The notes under the pieces were generated by a model that was given only the letters and a program-made list of their open reading frames with translations, had not been told where the DNA came from and ran no database searches. A stretch of 64,000 nucleotides of DNA, taken from the NCBI RefSeq assembly GCF_000150275.1, contig NW_002060969.1:496943-560942 (forward strand). The letters run 5' to 3'. The first letter of the stretch is position 1; every line of letters starts with the position of its first letter. Made by a program: the position numbers and the translations under genes. Shown one piece after another: positions 53,901-64,000 of this stretch. The DNA is from Trichoplax adhaerens (lineage: Eukaryota; Placozoa; Uniplacotomia; Trichoplacea; Trichoplacidae).

Positions 53901-56188
53901 TACGGTTAATAGAAATTTTTATACCAGTTCATAAGGCTAACCAATTGAGTTAAACAGAACATTCAATTGACCCCTTTTATGGCTCGAATTCTGAGTTAGC
54001 AAGATTAATTGGTATCAATTGATACACTTTTAATTAAGAGATATTACTGTATATTCTTAGGAACCTTTCATTTGACTGTAAAGAAGACGAATTAAAGGAA
54101 TTCTTCTCGAAATTTGGCAAGATTCGATATTGCAAGATTGTTATTGATCGGGCTAATGATTATTCTCGAGGTAGCTAGGTTATTTATGTATAAAAATCAC
54201 ATAGAGTCTATGTAGTGAAGAATTATTTTAACTTCATCTGCGAGCAGCTGTATTTTTAATGAGTCTAAAGCACTGATAGGATTCATTGATTACAGGTGTA
54301 GCATTTGTGAAATATGTTGAAAAAGGAAGTGCTGACAAATGCCTGGAAAGTTACAACAACGTAAGAAATAACTTAAACAATATATATGATATCTTTTATT
54401 TATTCTCCGTTTTTACTTTGCTGTAGGGCGATTACGACTTTACTTTACATGACAGGAAACTTATCATCTGCCGCGCCGTATCACGGACCGATGCTTGCAA
54501 TTTGTATTAATGTTCTTGTTGACTAATTATATTTTATTGAACTTGTTATACCCATAGTAATATTTAGCATTTGATATACAATTCTACTTTCGTTGCGTAA
54601 TCTAGTTCAGTAACAAAGCCATCCAAAGATCAAGATAAAAGAAATTTATATCTAGCTAGTGAAGGAGGTGATATTTTGCTATCAATCAGTCAATCATTTA
54701 TTTTTTCAAGGACTTGAAACGCTACGCTGATATGTTTAGTTATCACAGCTGATAGCGCTGCTGCTGGAGGATTATCCAAATCAGATTTAAAGAAACGTGC
54801 CATGGTAAAACTGTATTTATCTTTTGCATATCTTGATAATCATACTTCTTCCTAACTCTATCTACTTCAAAGACGGAAATGAAGAACAAAGCCAAGTTAA
54901 AGAACCCTAACTATTTTGTATCGAAAACAAGGTAAATAAGTGTTTTAATCTTGATGGTGATAAAACTTGCTAATGCTGAAACTTTGCCAAAGGTTGTGTA
55001 TTCGCAATATTCCAATTCAAGTTAGTGATGCTGATCTCAAGAAAGTAATCATATCTTCAGTAGATGAGAAGAGGCCTGTTAGAATAAAGAAAGTAAATAT
55101 TTTTGAGAAATGTTTTCTCTTTTAACCTATTTGTGGTTAATTCATTGGGTATGGTATATGTATTATCTGGATTTAGGTAACGATAATGCGTGATCGTAAT
55201 CGGATTAACAGCCACGGAATCGCGAAATCTAGAGGTTTGTGGGAGTAGTCATACAGTATAGTGTTTGATTATTCACAGTAATCAGAGTTTAAAAGTTTTT
55301 ACCAGTGACCAAACTTTGCTTCTTTTCAATCTTAAGGTTTTGGTTTTATGGAACTTTTAAATCACGATGACGCACTGAAAATTTTACGAGCAATTAATAA
55401 TAATCCTCATATTTTTGGATCTGAAAAGGTTTCCATCCACTTGCACGTTATAATTTTCCGGACATGGTTTCGCTTCGTTAATTTTATTGTAATTTTGGTG
55501 AATATTTACAGCGACTAATTGTAGGATTTGCAATAGAAAACCAAAGGGCACTTCAAAAGAAGAAATTAAGGCAGGAAAGGAGCAAGGTAAAACAGATACT
55601 AGTGTCTATCAGAACTATTGTAAAGGCACCATGCTTATATGATATTCATATTATTGCATTGGGGATGTAGACAAAGCTGCAAGTGAGACAAAACCACCGC
55701 ATACCGACAAATATTGAAACTGATAATTATGGCAACAATGAGAGAGTAAATCTGAGGATATCAGCGAATAAAATCGAGAATCAGACAAAGTTAAAAACAA
55801 GGCCGAATTTCAAAGGCTTAAAAGATGAAAGTTCTTTTATCAACCAGGTCTTACCGTCAACATCTGATGTTAATGTTAATATTAACGACCGTCATAATAT
55901 CGGTGGATCATTCTCGTCTGGAGCTAGTGCAGATGCCAGAGTATCTAAGTTTTCAAACAAGAAGAGAACTTATGATCATTCTAGAAAGGTGAAGACGCAC
56001 TAATATTTGCTTCTTATTGGTCTACATAATTTTATAATTATATTAGAAATTGCAAACGTTAGCAATTACTATATCGTAAAATATTTATTTCATAGACAAT
56101 CAAGCACAATCTACTTCGCCGCAAAAGTAAAAGCAAAAAGGAAAAACCCTTAAATGAACTAATTAGGAAACCTAAAGTGAAAATTTGA
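50920..56188 (+). CDS. RBM28: RNA-binding protein 28 (Nop4-type nucleolar protein)
   Basis: Twenty-five exons in phase: 50920-51067, 51267-51315, 51698-51822, 51969-52152, 52260-52300, 52425-52511, 52593-52693, 52861-52936, 53036-53113, 53255-53332, 53432-53476, 53555-53608, 53832-53904, 54061-54170, 54296-54360, 54427-54503, 54606-54667, 54749-54804, 54873-54931, 54993-55092, 55177-55234, 55337-55428, 55512-55586, 55671-55988, 56096-56188; 767 residues, human 759. RRMs have clear RNP2/RNP1 pairs: TIFVRNLP...CRGFGYVTF, IIVRNLCF...GFAFIQF, TLFIRNLSF...RGVAFVKY, RLCIRNIP...RGFGFMEL. The RBM28 signature RNLYLASEG and the final INNNPHIFGSEK are present. An additional degenerate RRM (TILIQNLSP...GCALVLCSS) lies between the first and second. 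Family role: 60S ribosome assembly in the nucleolus. The acceptor of exon 7 (CATGAAAG) is weak. Confidence 0.93.
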
Positions 56189-57015
56189 ATTGGCTCGTAA
56201 ATCGGATAAATTTACAAAATAGTTCAGTTCGTAGATTGTTGATTGTAGTGTCCGAATCGCTTGATATACTGTATTTGTGACAAAACTGATCATGTCATTG
56301 ATATCCAGTTCAGTTACTCATATTTCGTTGTGGTTGAGTGTCATATCCTTAAATCACAAACTTGGGATAGCGTTTTGAGATTAAACAGAGATTTATTATT
56401 ATTATTTGATTTGCTATAATATTTACAATCTTATTTCTCTATAATAATTAATATAAACAAGCGCAACAGGATCTTATGATGCATTTTATAGTTTCTTCTA
56501 CAGCTTTTCTACAGATGTCTTGCTTTTATCCACGATATAAAACTTTATATCACTATCAGAACATTATGAACAATTCACGTACGCGTATGAAAGTTAAAGT
56601 ACTCCGGGCAATTTATCCCTATTCTAAGTACGTCATATCATACTGGTATTTACGATTAAGAAAATCTACAAATAATAGCAGCAATGGATGTAATAGGCGC
56701 ACCAAACATGGCTCGAAGCTAATTAAAAAATAAATTATGTTACTGACATAGTAAGACTGCAATTGTATCCAATATGATCTCTATCCATTGAAATGATTAC
56801 CCTATCGCTGGTTATGCTTTACGCTACTTTCTTTCTAGTCAAGAAACAGGAGGATACGAGAAAGTACGAAATGTTCAAATTAACACTGCTTTACACTACC
56901 ATTAAACGTGAGAAAGGTTCGGTACAGTAATCCATTACTACGGAACTACAGCTGTACAGTACAGTGTACAATATTGAATGTTGATAAATTACAGTTCTGC
57001 ACGAATCCGGATAAT

Positions 57016-57187
57016 TTACCGCATTAAATTAATTTTATCCAGTATAGGATTGAATGCTGTAAAATATTCAATCCACCCTCGTAATATCAAAACAGATATT
57101 TTACTGCATTAGATTAATTTTACGGTGTATAGGATTGAATGTAGCGAAGTATTCAATTCATCCTCGTTATATCAAATCTATATTGAT
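57016..57187 (+). repeat. Tandem repeat, two ~85-bp units
   Basis: Unit 1 (57016-57100) and unit 2 (57101-57187) share TTAC[CT]GCATTA[AG]ATTAATTTTA, TATAGGATTGAATG, ATTCAAT and CCTCGT[AT]ATATCAAA in order, about 80% identity. Each unit contains an inverted pair, GGATTGAAT / ATTCAATCC (ATTCAATTC in unit 2). Confidence 0.8.
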
Positions 57188-57604
57188 ATTGTTTCCATCC
57201 TATACTGTACAGTGTACAGTACAGTACTACTACACTGTACAGTACTGTACTGTACAGCGGTAAATTGTCCGCGTCGAATTGTCCTGGACTCGTTCTGCAA
57301 GTACAGTACTATACATTGTAATGTAAAGTAGTGTATTCAGTGGTCTGATAATATTTACGATACGGTAGTAATAGGGACTTCATAAGACAAACAGTACTTT
57401 AATAGTAAAAGACTATTACTCGGCCATTACATGTCTGCAGTTAGATTACAGCTTAAAAAGTAATTATACTGTAGTCAAAGAACTCAATTCTCGAAAAAAT
57501 TGACATTGCTTCTTTTTAAATAAAACCTAACCCACTCTGAACCCGAAAAAACCAACTGTGGTACATTACTCGTGGGCAGTACTGTAGCAGTTTTTCTACG
57601 GTAT

Positions 57605-57757
57605 TGTACAGTACAGTACACTGACTCACTGATTGTACTGTACCGTACTGTACTGTACAGTACACTAACTCACTGAGTGTACAGTACTGTACGGTACTGT
57701 ACAGTACAGTATAGTAAAATACCTGCAAACATACAGTACAGTACAGTACTGTACCGT
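57605..57757. repeat. Pentamer array with a repeated unique spacer, upstream of ZFC3H1
   Basis: Strand-switching TACAG/CTGTA arrays separated twice by nearly the same spacer (ACTGACTCACTGATTGTA and ACTAACTCACTGAGTGTA, near 57620 and 57664). The flanking arms form large imperfect palindromes. The array ends about 220 bp before the ZFC3H1 start. Confidence 0.8.
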
Positions 57758-57975
57758 AATCTTGATCTTTGAAATTATTGTAAAGATTACGATCCATGCA
57801 CATTTTACTTATTGAACTTTATAAAAGTAAAGCATCATATTTAACGATTTTAAATAGTACCAGAGTATTGCCAAGTGAATTTGTAAGAAGAAGAGTTTAT
57901 CTATGCGACAATGCTTAATATCAATAGTTGTTAACTATCTGCTACTCAAGTATATAACAATAATAAAATTAATTA

Positions 57976-60900
57976 ATGGAAGAGGAGATAGAAGAAGGTG
58001 AAATTATCGATGATTCACAGGACTTACCGATAAAGCAGCCTAACAGATCTCTTGAAGAGGCAAATCCAGTATGGCCAGTGCAAATGCCTCATTTAATCTC
58101 GAATTCACATCTTTCTATTGGCAAGAATTATAGCACAAGTAATACCGATCGACCAAGAACCAGGCGTATAGTGGACTATGGACATGGAAGTTATCCTAGT
58201 TTTTGTAGGGAACCGAACACATCATTCCGACGATTCCAAGAACGTACTAGCTACGGAATGCCATCAAGCGCTCCAAGGCCAAATCTTTTGCCGATGTCTC
58301 GTATCTTTCTATTATATTATTAATTTATAAGTAAGATTATTATACTGATATGGTCAGATTCTGGTTCTTGAAGTTAGACAATGTCTAAAATATATTTTAC
58401 GTAATAAATCGTTAATGGTAGTTCTACTAAGAAGTAAAAGTGAGCAGTTACTACAGTACGCCAATTTAAGTATTATAGTGTGATGTAAGGCTTGCAAGCT
58501 GTAAACGTGCACATACTTTATTTCTAAGATCAGTAAATACAGTTGTCATCTAAGTACATACATATATTGCACAATTACAATCTTCTGGTCTCTCGTAGTA
58601 AGTCATATATTTACTATTTATCCATCACGATATCAATAGGTAATTCTGAATTTTTCATAGTCTATTAGCTAATTTATGTAGTGTACTTGTCAATTTAATG
58701 GTCCAGTTTGTAGCCTTAATATCGGTAATTTCGTTCAACACCAGCGAATTTAGTTCGTAGAACTAGAGTAGTAAATTTGGTACCCGATGGATCGACCAGG
58801 CCACGATTTAGCAAGAGCGGAATAAATCGAAGGAAGAAATCATTACAGAAGAAAAATTTCAGCCCACTAAATGAGCACGACACAGAGGATGTAACATTTG
58901 AAGAACTGTTGCTTAAGAAAGAATTATTGCAACAGCAACTACAGGCGGAAGTAAAAAAAGAAAGAGTTAAAACTGAAGAAACTAATTTTAAAAATAAAGC
59001 AAGATTACATGCATGTAACTACTAGTAAAATAAAATTAATACAAAAAATTATGACTTGTGTTACACACCTTTACATGTTGCGTTTAATAATATTTGAATT
59101 ATATGTAACCTTTACAATTTATCATGCTTTTGTATTTGCTAAAATAATTATTCTAGCTTCAACCATTGAGAAAGCAAACCACCCTCTAATCACTGATATA
59201 TCAGCCGGATCAAGCGTTAAAGATCAGTATATTTCAGATCAATCTGTTCGGTAGCCTGGCAATTGATATTACTAATTCGTAACGCAGTGTTTGAATGATT
59301 TGTTAAGTTTTCCTATTGTATGCGTCTATATTCTATTATAGACTCAATAATGGAAGTAAAGCGGGTGAAGAATCAGCGTCAATTCTCGAGCCCTCGGAGA
59401 TATCGATGAAACATCCACAAAATAAGTAAGTTTACGCATATAAAGTAAAGTAAGGGTATGTTACGAATATTTCATATACGGGCACCATACACAATTATAC
59501 ATTTACAATAGAATTGGTGATCTCAGATCCTTTTGGTTGTCATCGAAATATACAAATGATAAATTAAGTAACTTATAATATTTCTTCTGCCTTCTACAGG
59601 TATAATATGAGAAGCACGTGCAAAACTCCAGAAAATATACAGCAACAAATAGTACAGTTGGATCAAGATCGATTAGATCAGAAGCAAAGGTACAAGGGTG
59701 CTGTAGCTGATCCCGTTTACAAGGGTGATACCTACAGAATCTCATCAGAGTGTGGTAGTAGGGATACAAATCTTAGAAATAAATTGAAAAATCTTAAGAA
59801 AAGGCAATTAACGAGAAAAATAGCAAGAGCGCAGCGAAAAAATAAGAATGGAAATAAAATTCCTGGATCGCACTTAGTTCCTGTTGTAAGTAATATGTTC
59901 GTATGCAATATTACTTTTAGTTTGTTGATTGGTACTGACTGCTTGCCTGCATTCTTAAAAACTTATAGAAAATTAACCGAGATGTTGATCAAGACATATT
60001 TAAAGAGAAAGCTAGAATGATAAATTCTCCAACCATTGACAACTATGTCCAAGTTCCTATGGATGTGGATTCGAACTCGGAGATCAGTGACGATATCTCA
60101 CTTATTAAAAATAAATCTCATATCGGTTCAAAATTTCAAGATACGTTACTGATGGAGAAAGCGATTAACGATAGAAACAGTGGTACTGCTGAAAGTGATA
60201 GACCAGCTGATACCAAATTAGCAGATGGTAAATGTTGATGAATCTCAGCTAGTAGCTGGTCACGGTTATTTATGAATAGAATTACTTCGTAGTCACAATA
60301 TGTTATTTTTATTTGGCGCTATAACTGTTATCTCTTTGATTTTAATACTGATTTGATATTTTAATAAAGGAGAATCTATGACGTTTTTCTTAATAGATAT
60401 CCAGGAAGATGATGAAGAGAGCATCGTTGCTTTAAGGAATGCAGTCTTAGAAACAATGAAAACTAAATCTTTGGTTGCGTCTGCTGTAATAACTTTTACT
60501 ATCTGTGTTGAACGCTAGTACTAATGTTACAACTCTATTTGATTTACATACGCTCAAAGTCAAAAATTTATGAGTTTCATTTGCTTCGAAATTTATACAG
60601 AAAATTACTGAAAATACCAAATGCAACAGTAAAAGTGAATCTAGCGACAGTAGCAATATAACTGCTATAGCGGTAAGCCTTTCTTTACTGTGGATTCGGT
60701 CACTATGAGGTAGTAACAAAGACTAAAAAGTCTATACTATGGATCGCGATTTCCTTAGTCAATAGTTAGATATATAAATTTATCGATGTTTTACAAAATG
60801 ATTGAAGCTGAGTATACGAAGGTTTTATGTTTGTATAGCCAAAATCTCCATATCACCAGGAAACTGTTAATCCTATCATCATTCCTCTAATGGACAGTGA

Positions 60901-63900
60901 TAGCGACAGTTATTCAGAATCAGAGGTTAAATCAACGAGCTTAGAAACTTCAGTTTCTAAGGATAGGAAGGCCTTTCAATTAAGCTTGGATGCCATGATT
61001 AAAAAGGCTAGAAATGCTACGGACGTGAGTATCAAGAATCAAAGTTGTAGAGCAAAATTTACCTACCTTCATTTACAGTTTGAACGTTAATCTTAATCAA
61101 TAGAACGCAGGTAGGCAATTCGTTCCGTACTTTCAGTATGTATTGTATTTCAGATAATAAAAGATAAAGCAAGGGTGGAAAATTACGCTGATACTGAAGC
61201 TATTCATACGCCGGAGCAAATAAAAAATTTAAATCCAGAAAAACTTTCTGAATATTACAAGTTAAAGGCGGAAATTGCTAGGCGAGAAATGGCGAAAAAA
61301 CCGCTCTCGGAATATGGTCAATCTAAAAGTAATTTTAATCATAGGATTACCAAATACGTTTCAACCTGAATAGTATAACTTTTAAACTAATATTTTGAAT
61401 GTTTTATTGTAGAGGGCTTGTTCGGTATTGAAACCAAAAGCAGTAATGATAAGTTGAAAATGATTGACAGATATAGGTGTATAAATTTTAACTTTTGCAA
61501 AGGATAATTTAATCAATTGATATTAGTATTTTACCATTAATGTATGGTCCACTCCATGAAGTTAATTGTCAATCGTCAATTAATTAATTATAGGAAAGAT
61601 CGTCTTGCTTATCAGCGTTTAGAAACAAAAATCAAGCATGAGATTCAAAGATTGCAGAGCTCAGTGAAAATTAAAGAAGCAAAATCGAACAAGCTTATTG
61701 AAAAACAGACAGTAAGATCGCTATAGTATTTATATACTGCAAAAAGACTTTATTATAACAATGCAGTAGCATACATAAGAGATTCTAAGCCTTGGACTAT
61801 AACATTAGCAATTACAAGCGGCTATTAAGCAACATGAAAAGGAAATACTTGAAAAAAATGTGAAGGTATACATTTATTGTTTGGTAATGTGAAATGCGAT
61901 ATTTTTGAATGACTACTTAATTCCTAATATGACGAATAAATATTTATAGTTAGAACGAATTCAAAACTTTTCTATAAAATATATGGAATTGATTAAATCA
62001 CTTGAATCAAAGCAACCTAAAGTAGCAGAAGATTTGAACAAGGGTAATAGTCGCGTAACTGCTGGAGTGGAAGTTGGATCCAATAATAAAGCGGGTATTA
62101 CCCCGCTAGCTAGTGAATACTGTAGTAGACTTACGAGTCTCTTAGACGAAGCAAATGAAATTGTCAATATACATTGGTTGCGCCAAATTGATGTAGAATT
62201 CTCATTCGTTCAGTTGAAGTTACCTATTTTTGAAATATTTGACCGACCTCTTGAGGTAATAGCGAAGAATTTGATCACGTAATAAATAAATACTAAAATA
62301 TCATTATTGTGTAATTGTATGTTTTGCTTGGTTTTTCACTTTTTCTCGATTAATTTTAGACATTAGTTGACATGTTAAATGTCGAAGAAATCGCAATCGC
62401 TGCACCTACTCGTATAGCATTTATCAAGAAAAGCCCGTATAGAAGCTCTCTAAAATGCTTTAGATCGTATAGATTTAGTCCTTATTTTCGTACTCAGAGC
62501 AAGTTATCTGTTATGTCGGAGTCTATTTCACACAAAATTGATCCGAGTCGAATCATCTGTCCCTTTGACCTTCAAGGTGTTTGCAACGATGACCAATGCA
62601 AATGGTAATCGTTCTTTACTCTTACTGTTATATAAAGGATTCGCTACGAAAGAATCATTTGTTTTATCTTTTCAACTAGGCAACACCTTTCTACTTCTAC
62701 TTTATCGGAACGAGAAATTTTAATGGATTTAGCTTCATATTGCTCATCTTTAACTAAAAATATTATGGAAGACACTATTACTACTACCGATAGCATTAGC
62801 AGATTCGTTTCTGATTGGTCACAAAAGTACAAAGTCCTAAATACAGAAGAAAAATGTTTACTTTTGATCAATCGAATTAATGAATCCAGGAGAAAGACAT
62901 TATACCATATTTCTTTCCATGAACGTGCTTGGAATCCTATCAGCGGCTTTAGGGTGATCCAAGGTTTTAACTTCTATTTTATAACAAAAGTTCTTTTTTT
63001 ATGTGCCATGCAGTAGATTTGCGAATCATCTACTATCTATTTTCTGTATCAATTTAGTAAACTACTATTGTTGTGCTGTAGGGAATGTAGCCTCAGATTA
63101 CACCAAATTTGTTCGGAGGATGCTGCATTCTACAAGCTCCATTTTTCCGATTACTTACAAAAGTGAGGATTTTGATAATCTGCAAAATGTACGATATTTT
63201 CCAATATCAGCACTTACAGAGAACGTCAAGACTCCAGCTGAAAGACGTATTGATGATTGGATATGCTTAGCCGACTTAAAATTAAAAAAAAATGATTTAG
63301 AAGGTTGCCAAAATGTTTTAAGCCATGGCTTAGAAGCTTATAAAGAGTCTGAGGTAGTATTGCAATCACTAATTATACTTCGCCTAGAAAACTAATGTAG
63401 GCCTTTAATGGACTAATTTATGATCGTATAGGAGCTATGGATTCGCTATCTGAGAGTTCATACGAGATTAAAGCAAGCGCAGAATGCTCTATCTTCGATG
63501 CAACTGATTAATTTATTTAATAGAACTACCGAATATTGCTTATCTTATAATATAATGTGGCAATGTTTACGTATATCTTCATCTTACGATTTAAAGTTGA
63601 AAGTATTAGATGATATCATGCTCTTTTTAAAATCTGATACCAGTGATAAATCTGTCCGTTCACATCGTTTTGTCGAAAGTATTCTGTATCGGATTCAATT
63701 AGAAATTTTAACGGGTAGAACAGGAGCAGGGAAATTACTGAAGGTATAATGCTAGAGTACTATAATGTCAGATCGTTAAATATTAATTAATGTAATTTAT
63801 ATATTTAACTTTTTAACCTAGGCCTTTATTAATCGGGATGGTGATGATACTATTATACACTTTCTGACACCGAATGATCGATGCTTCATTTGGCTCTGCT

Positions 63901-63983
63901 TTATTTATTTGCAATACATTAAAACCCTTCCTTCATCAATTTTTGGTACATTGAATGGAGTTCCTGGTGAATTAGTGTGCAAG
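57976..63983 (+). CDS. ZFC3H1: Zinc finger C3H1 domain protein, 5' part (3' end outside window)
   Basis: Nineteen exons in phase, 1213 codons so far: 57976-58300, 58754-59014, 59157-59250, 59342-59425, 59600-59885, 59969-60227, 60397-60485, 60601-60672, 60839-61024, 61154-61316, 61413-61476, 61594-61711, 61809-61865, 61950-62255, 62360-62604, 62680-62963, 63082-63353, 63432-63743, 63822-63983 (donor GTATGT follows). Matches to human ZFC3H1 in order: acidic N terminus EEGEIIDD, VTFEELLLKKELLQ, VQVPMDVDSNSE, an SDSDS acidic patch with AMIKKARNATD, a coiled coil, FRSYRFSPYFRT, then the zinc finger C-x7-C-x4-C-x3-H (CPFDLQGVCNDDQCKWQH) split by an intron, then HAT/TPR-like helices. ZFC3H1 links MTR4 and the nuclear exosome to polyadenylated RNAs and retains them in the nucleus. 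Exons 7 and 10 have less certain ends. Confidence 0.92.
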
Positions 63984-64000
63984 GTATGTTATCAGCGTAA

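Larger units (their letters stand above)
56189..57975. promoter_or_regulatory. RBM28-ZFC3H1 spacer with pentamer arrays
   Basis: The first half has no supportable gene; an 85-codon frame at 56476-56733 shows no domain or splice partner. The second half, next to the ZFC3H1 start, holds a two-copy tandem repeat (57016-57187) and pentamer arrays at 56952-56970, 57201-57257 and 57605-57757. Confidence 0.45.

Noticed and set aside
56476-56733. 85-codon plus-strand frame
   Set aside because: Tyr/Arg-rich with no domain or splice partner; it lies in the RBM28 3' flank. Kept only as a remark in the spacer entry.
57516-57803. 95-codon minus-strand frame
   Set aside because: It is mostly pentamer array translated; it sits in the ZFC3H1 5' flank.

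Overview
The window is nuclear DNA from a small, AT-rich, intron-rich animal genome. About 100 short GT-AG introns (roughly 50-1500 bp) interrupt genes whose products align residue by residue with human TBC1D15/17, PRPF40, DENND5, RBM28 and ZFC3H1. Exon structure, compactness and base composition fit a placozoan (Trichoplax/Hoilungia type) best. That is an inference from gene content and style, not from a database match. There are no bacterial-type operons, CRISPR arrays, rRNA genes or convincing tRNA genes.

Layout: 1-547 is the 3' end of an unrecognised gene. 548-4285 has no gene I can support but holds one copy of a dispersed repeat. 4286-7492 (-) is a large intronless gene for a coiled-coil plus leucine-rich-repeat protein. 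9867-11733 (-) encodes an unusual protein with a TSG101-like UEV (inactive E2 variant) domain and a RING finger. 13568-17353 (+) is TBC1D15/17, a predicted Rab7-type GAP. 18531-21848 (-) is a secreted trypsin-like protease. 21849-32320 is a gene desert carrying the second copy of a ~527-bp duplicated repeat. 32321-37178 (-) is PRPF40, a U1 snRNP-linked splicing factor. 38636-45977 (+) is DENND5, a predicted Rab GEF with RUN, PLAT and RUN domains. 48314-49315 (-) is an intronless orphan. 50920-56188 (+) is RBM28/Nop4, a ribosome-biogenesis factor that appears to carry an extra RRM. 57976-63983 (+) is the 5' part of ZFC3H1, the nuclear RNA-surveillance (PAXT) scaffold, and it runs off the window.

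The most striking non-coding signal is a pentamer, TACAG/CTGTA, in short runs that flip strand at GTAC, so clusters are palindromic and hairpin-prone. Clusters concentrate in intergenic DNA at gene 5' ends, above all in three head-to-head intervals (12.2-13.6, 37.2-38.6 and 49.3-50.9 kb) and before ZFC3H1. They are nearly absent from tail-to-tail intervals and inner introns. In one of two copies of a duplicated sequence, exactly 20 bp of this motif is present at a TA where the other copy has nothing, so the motif can be gained or lost as a discrete unit.

The genes are housekeeping functions in separate pathways (membrane traffic, splicing, ribosome assembly, RNA decay, ubiquitin) and do not look like one working cluster. 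Exon boundaries were read by hand from splice signals, phase and family alignment. Nearly all close in phase; unresolved ones are flagged.
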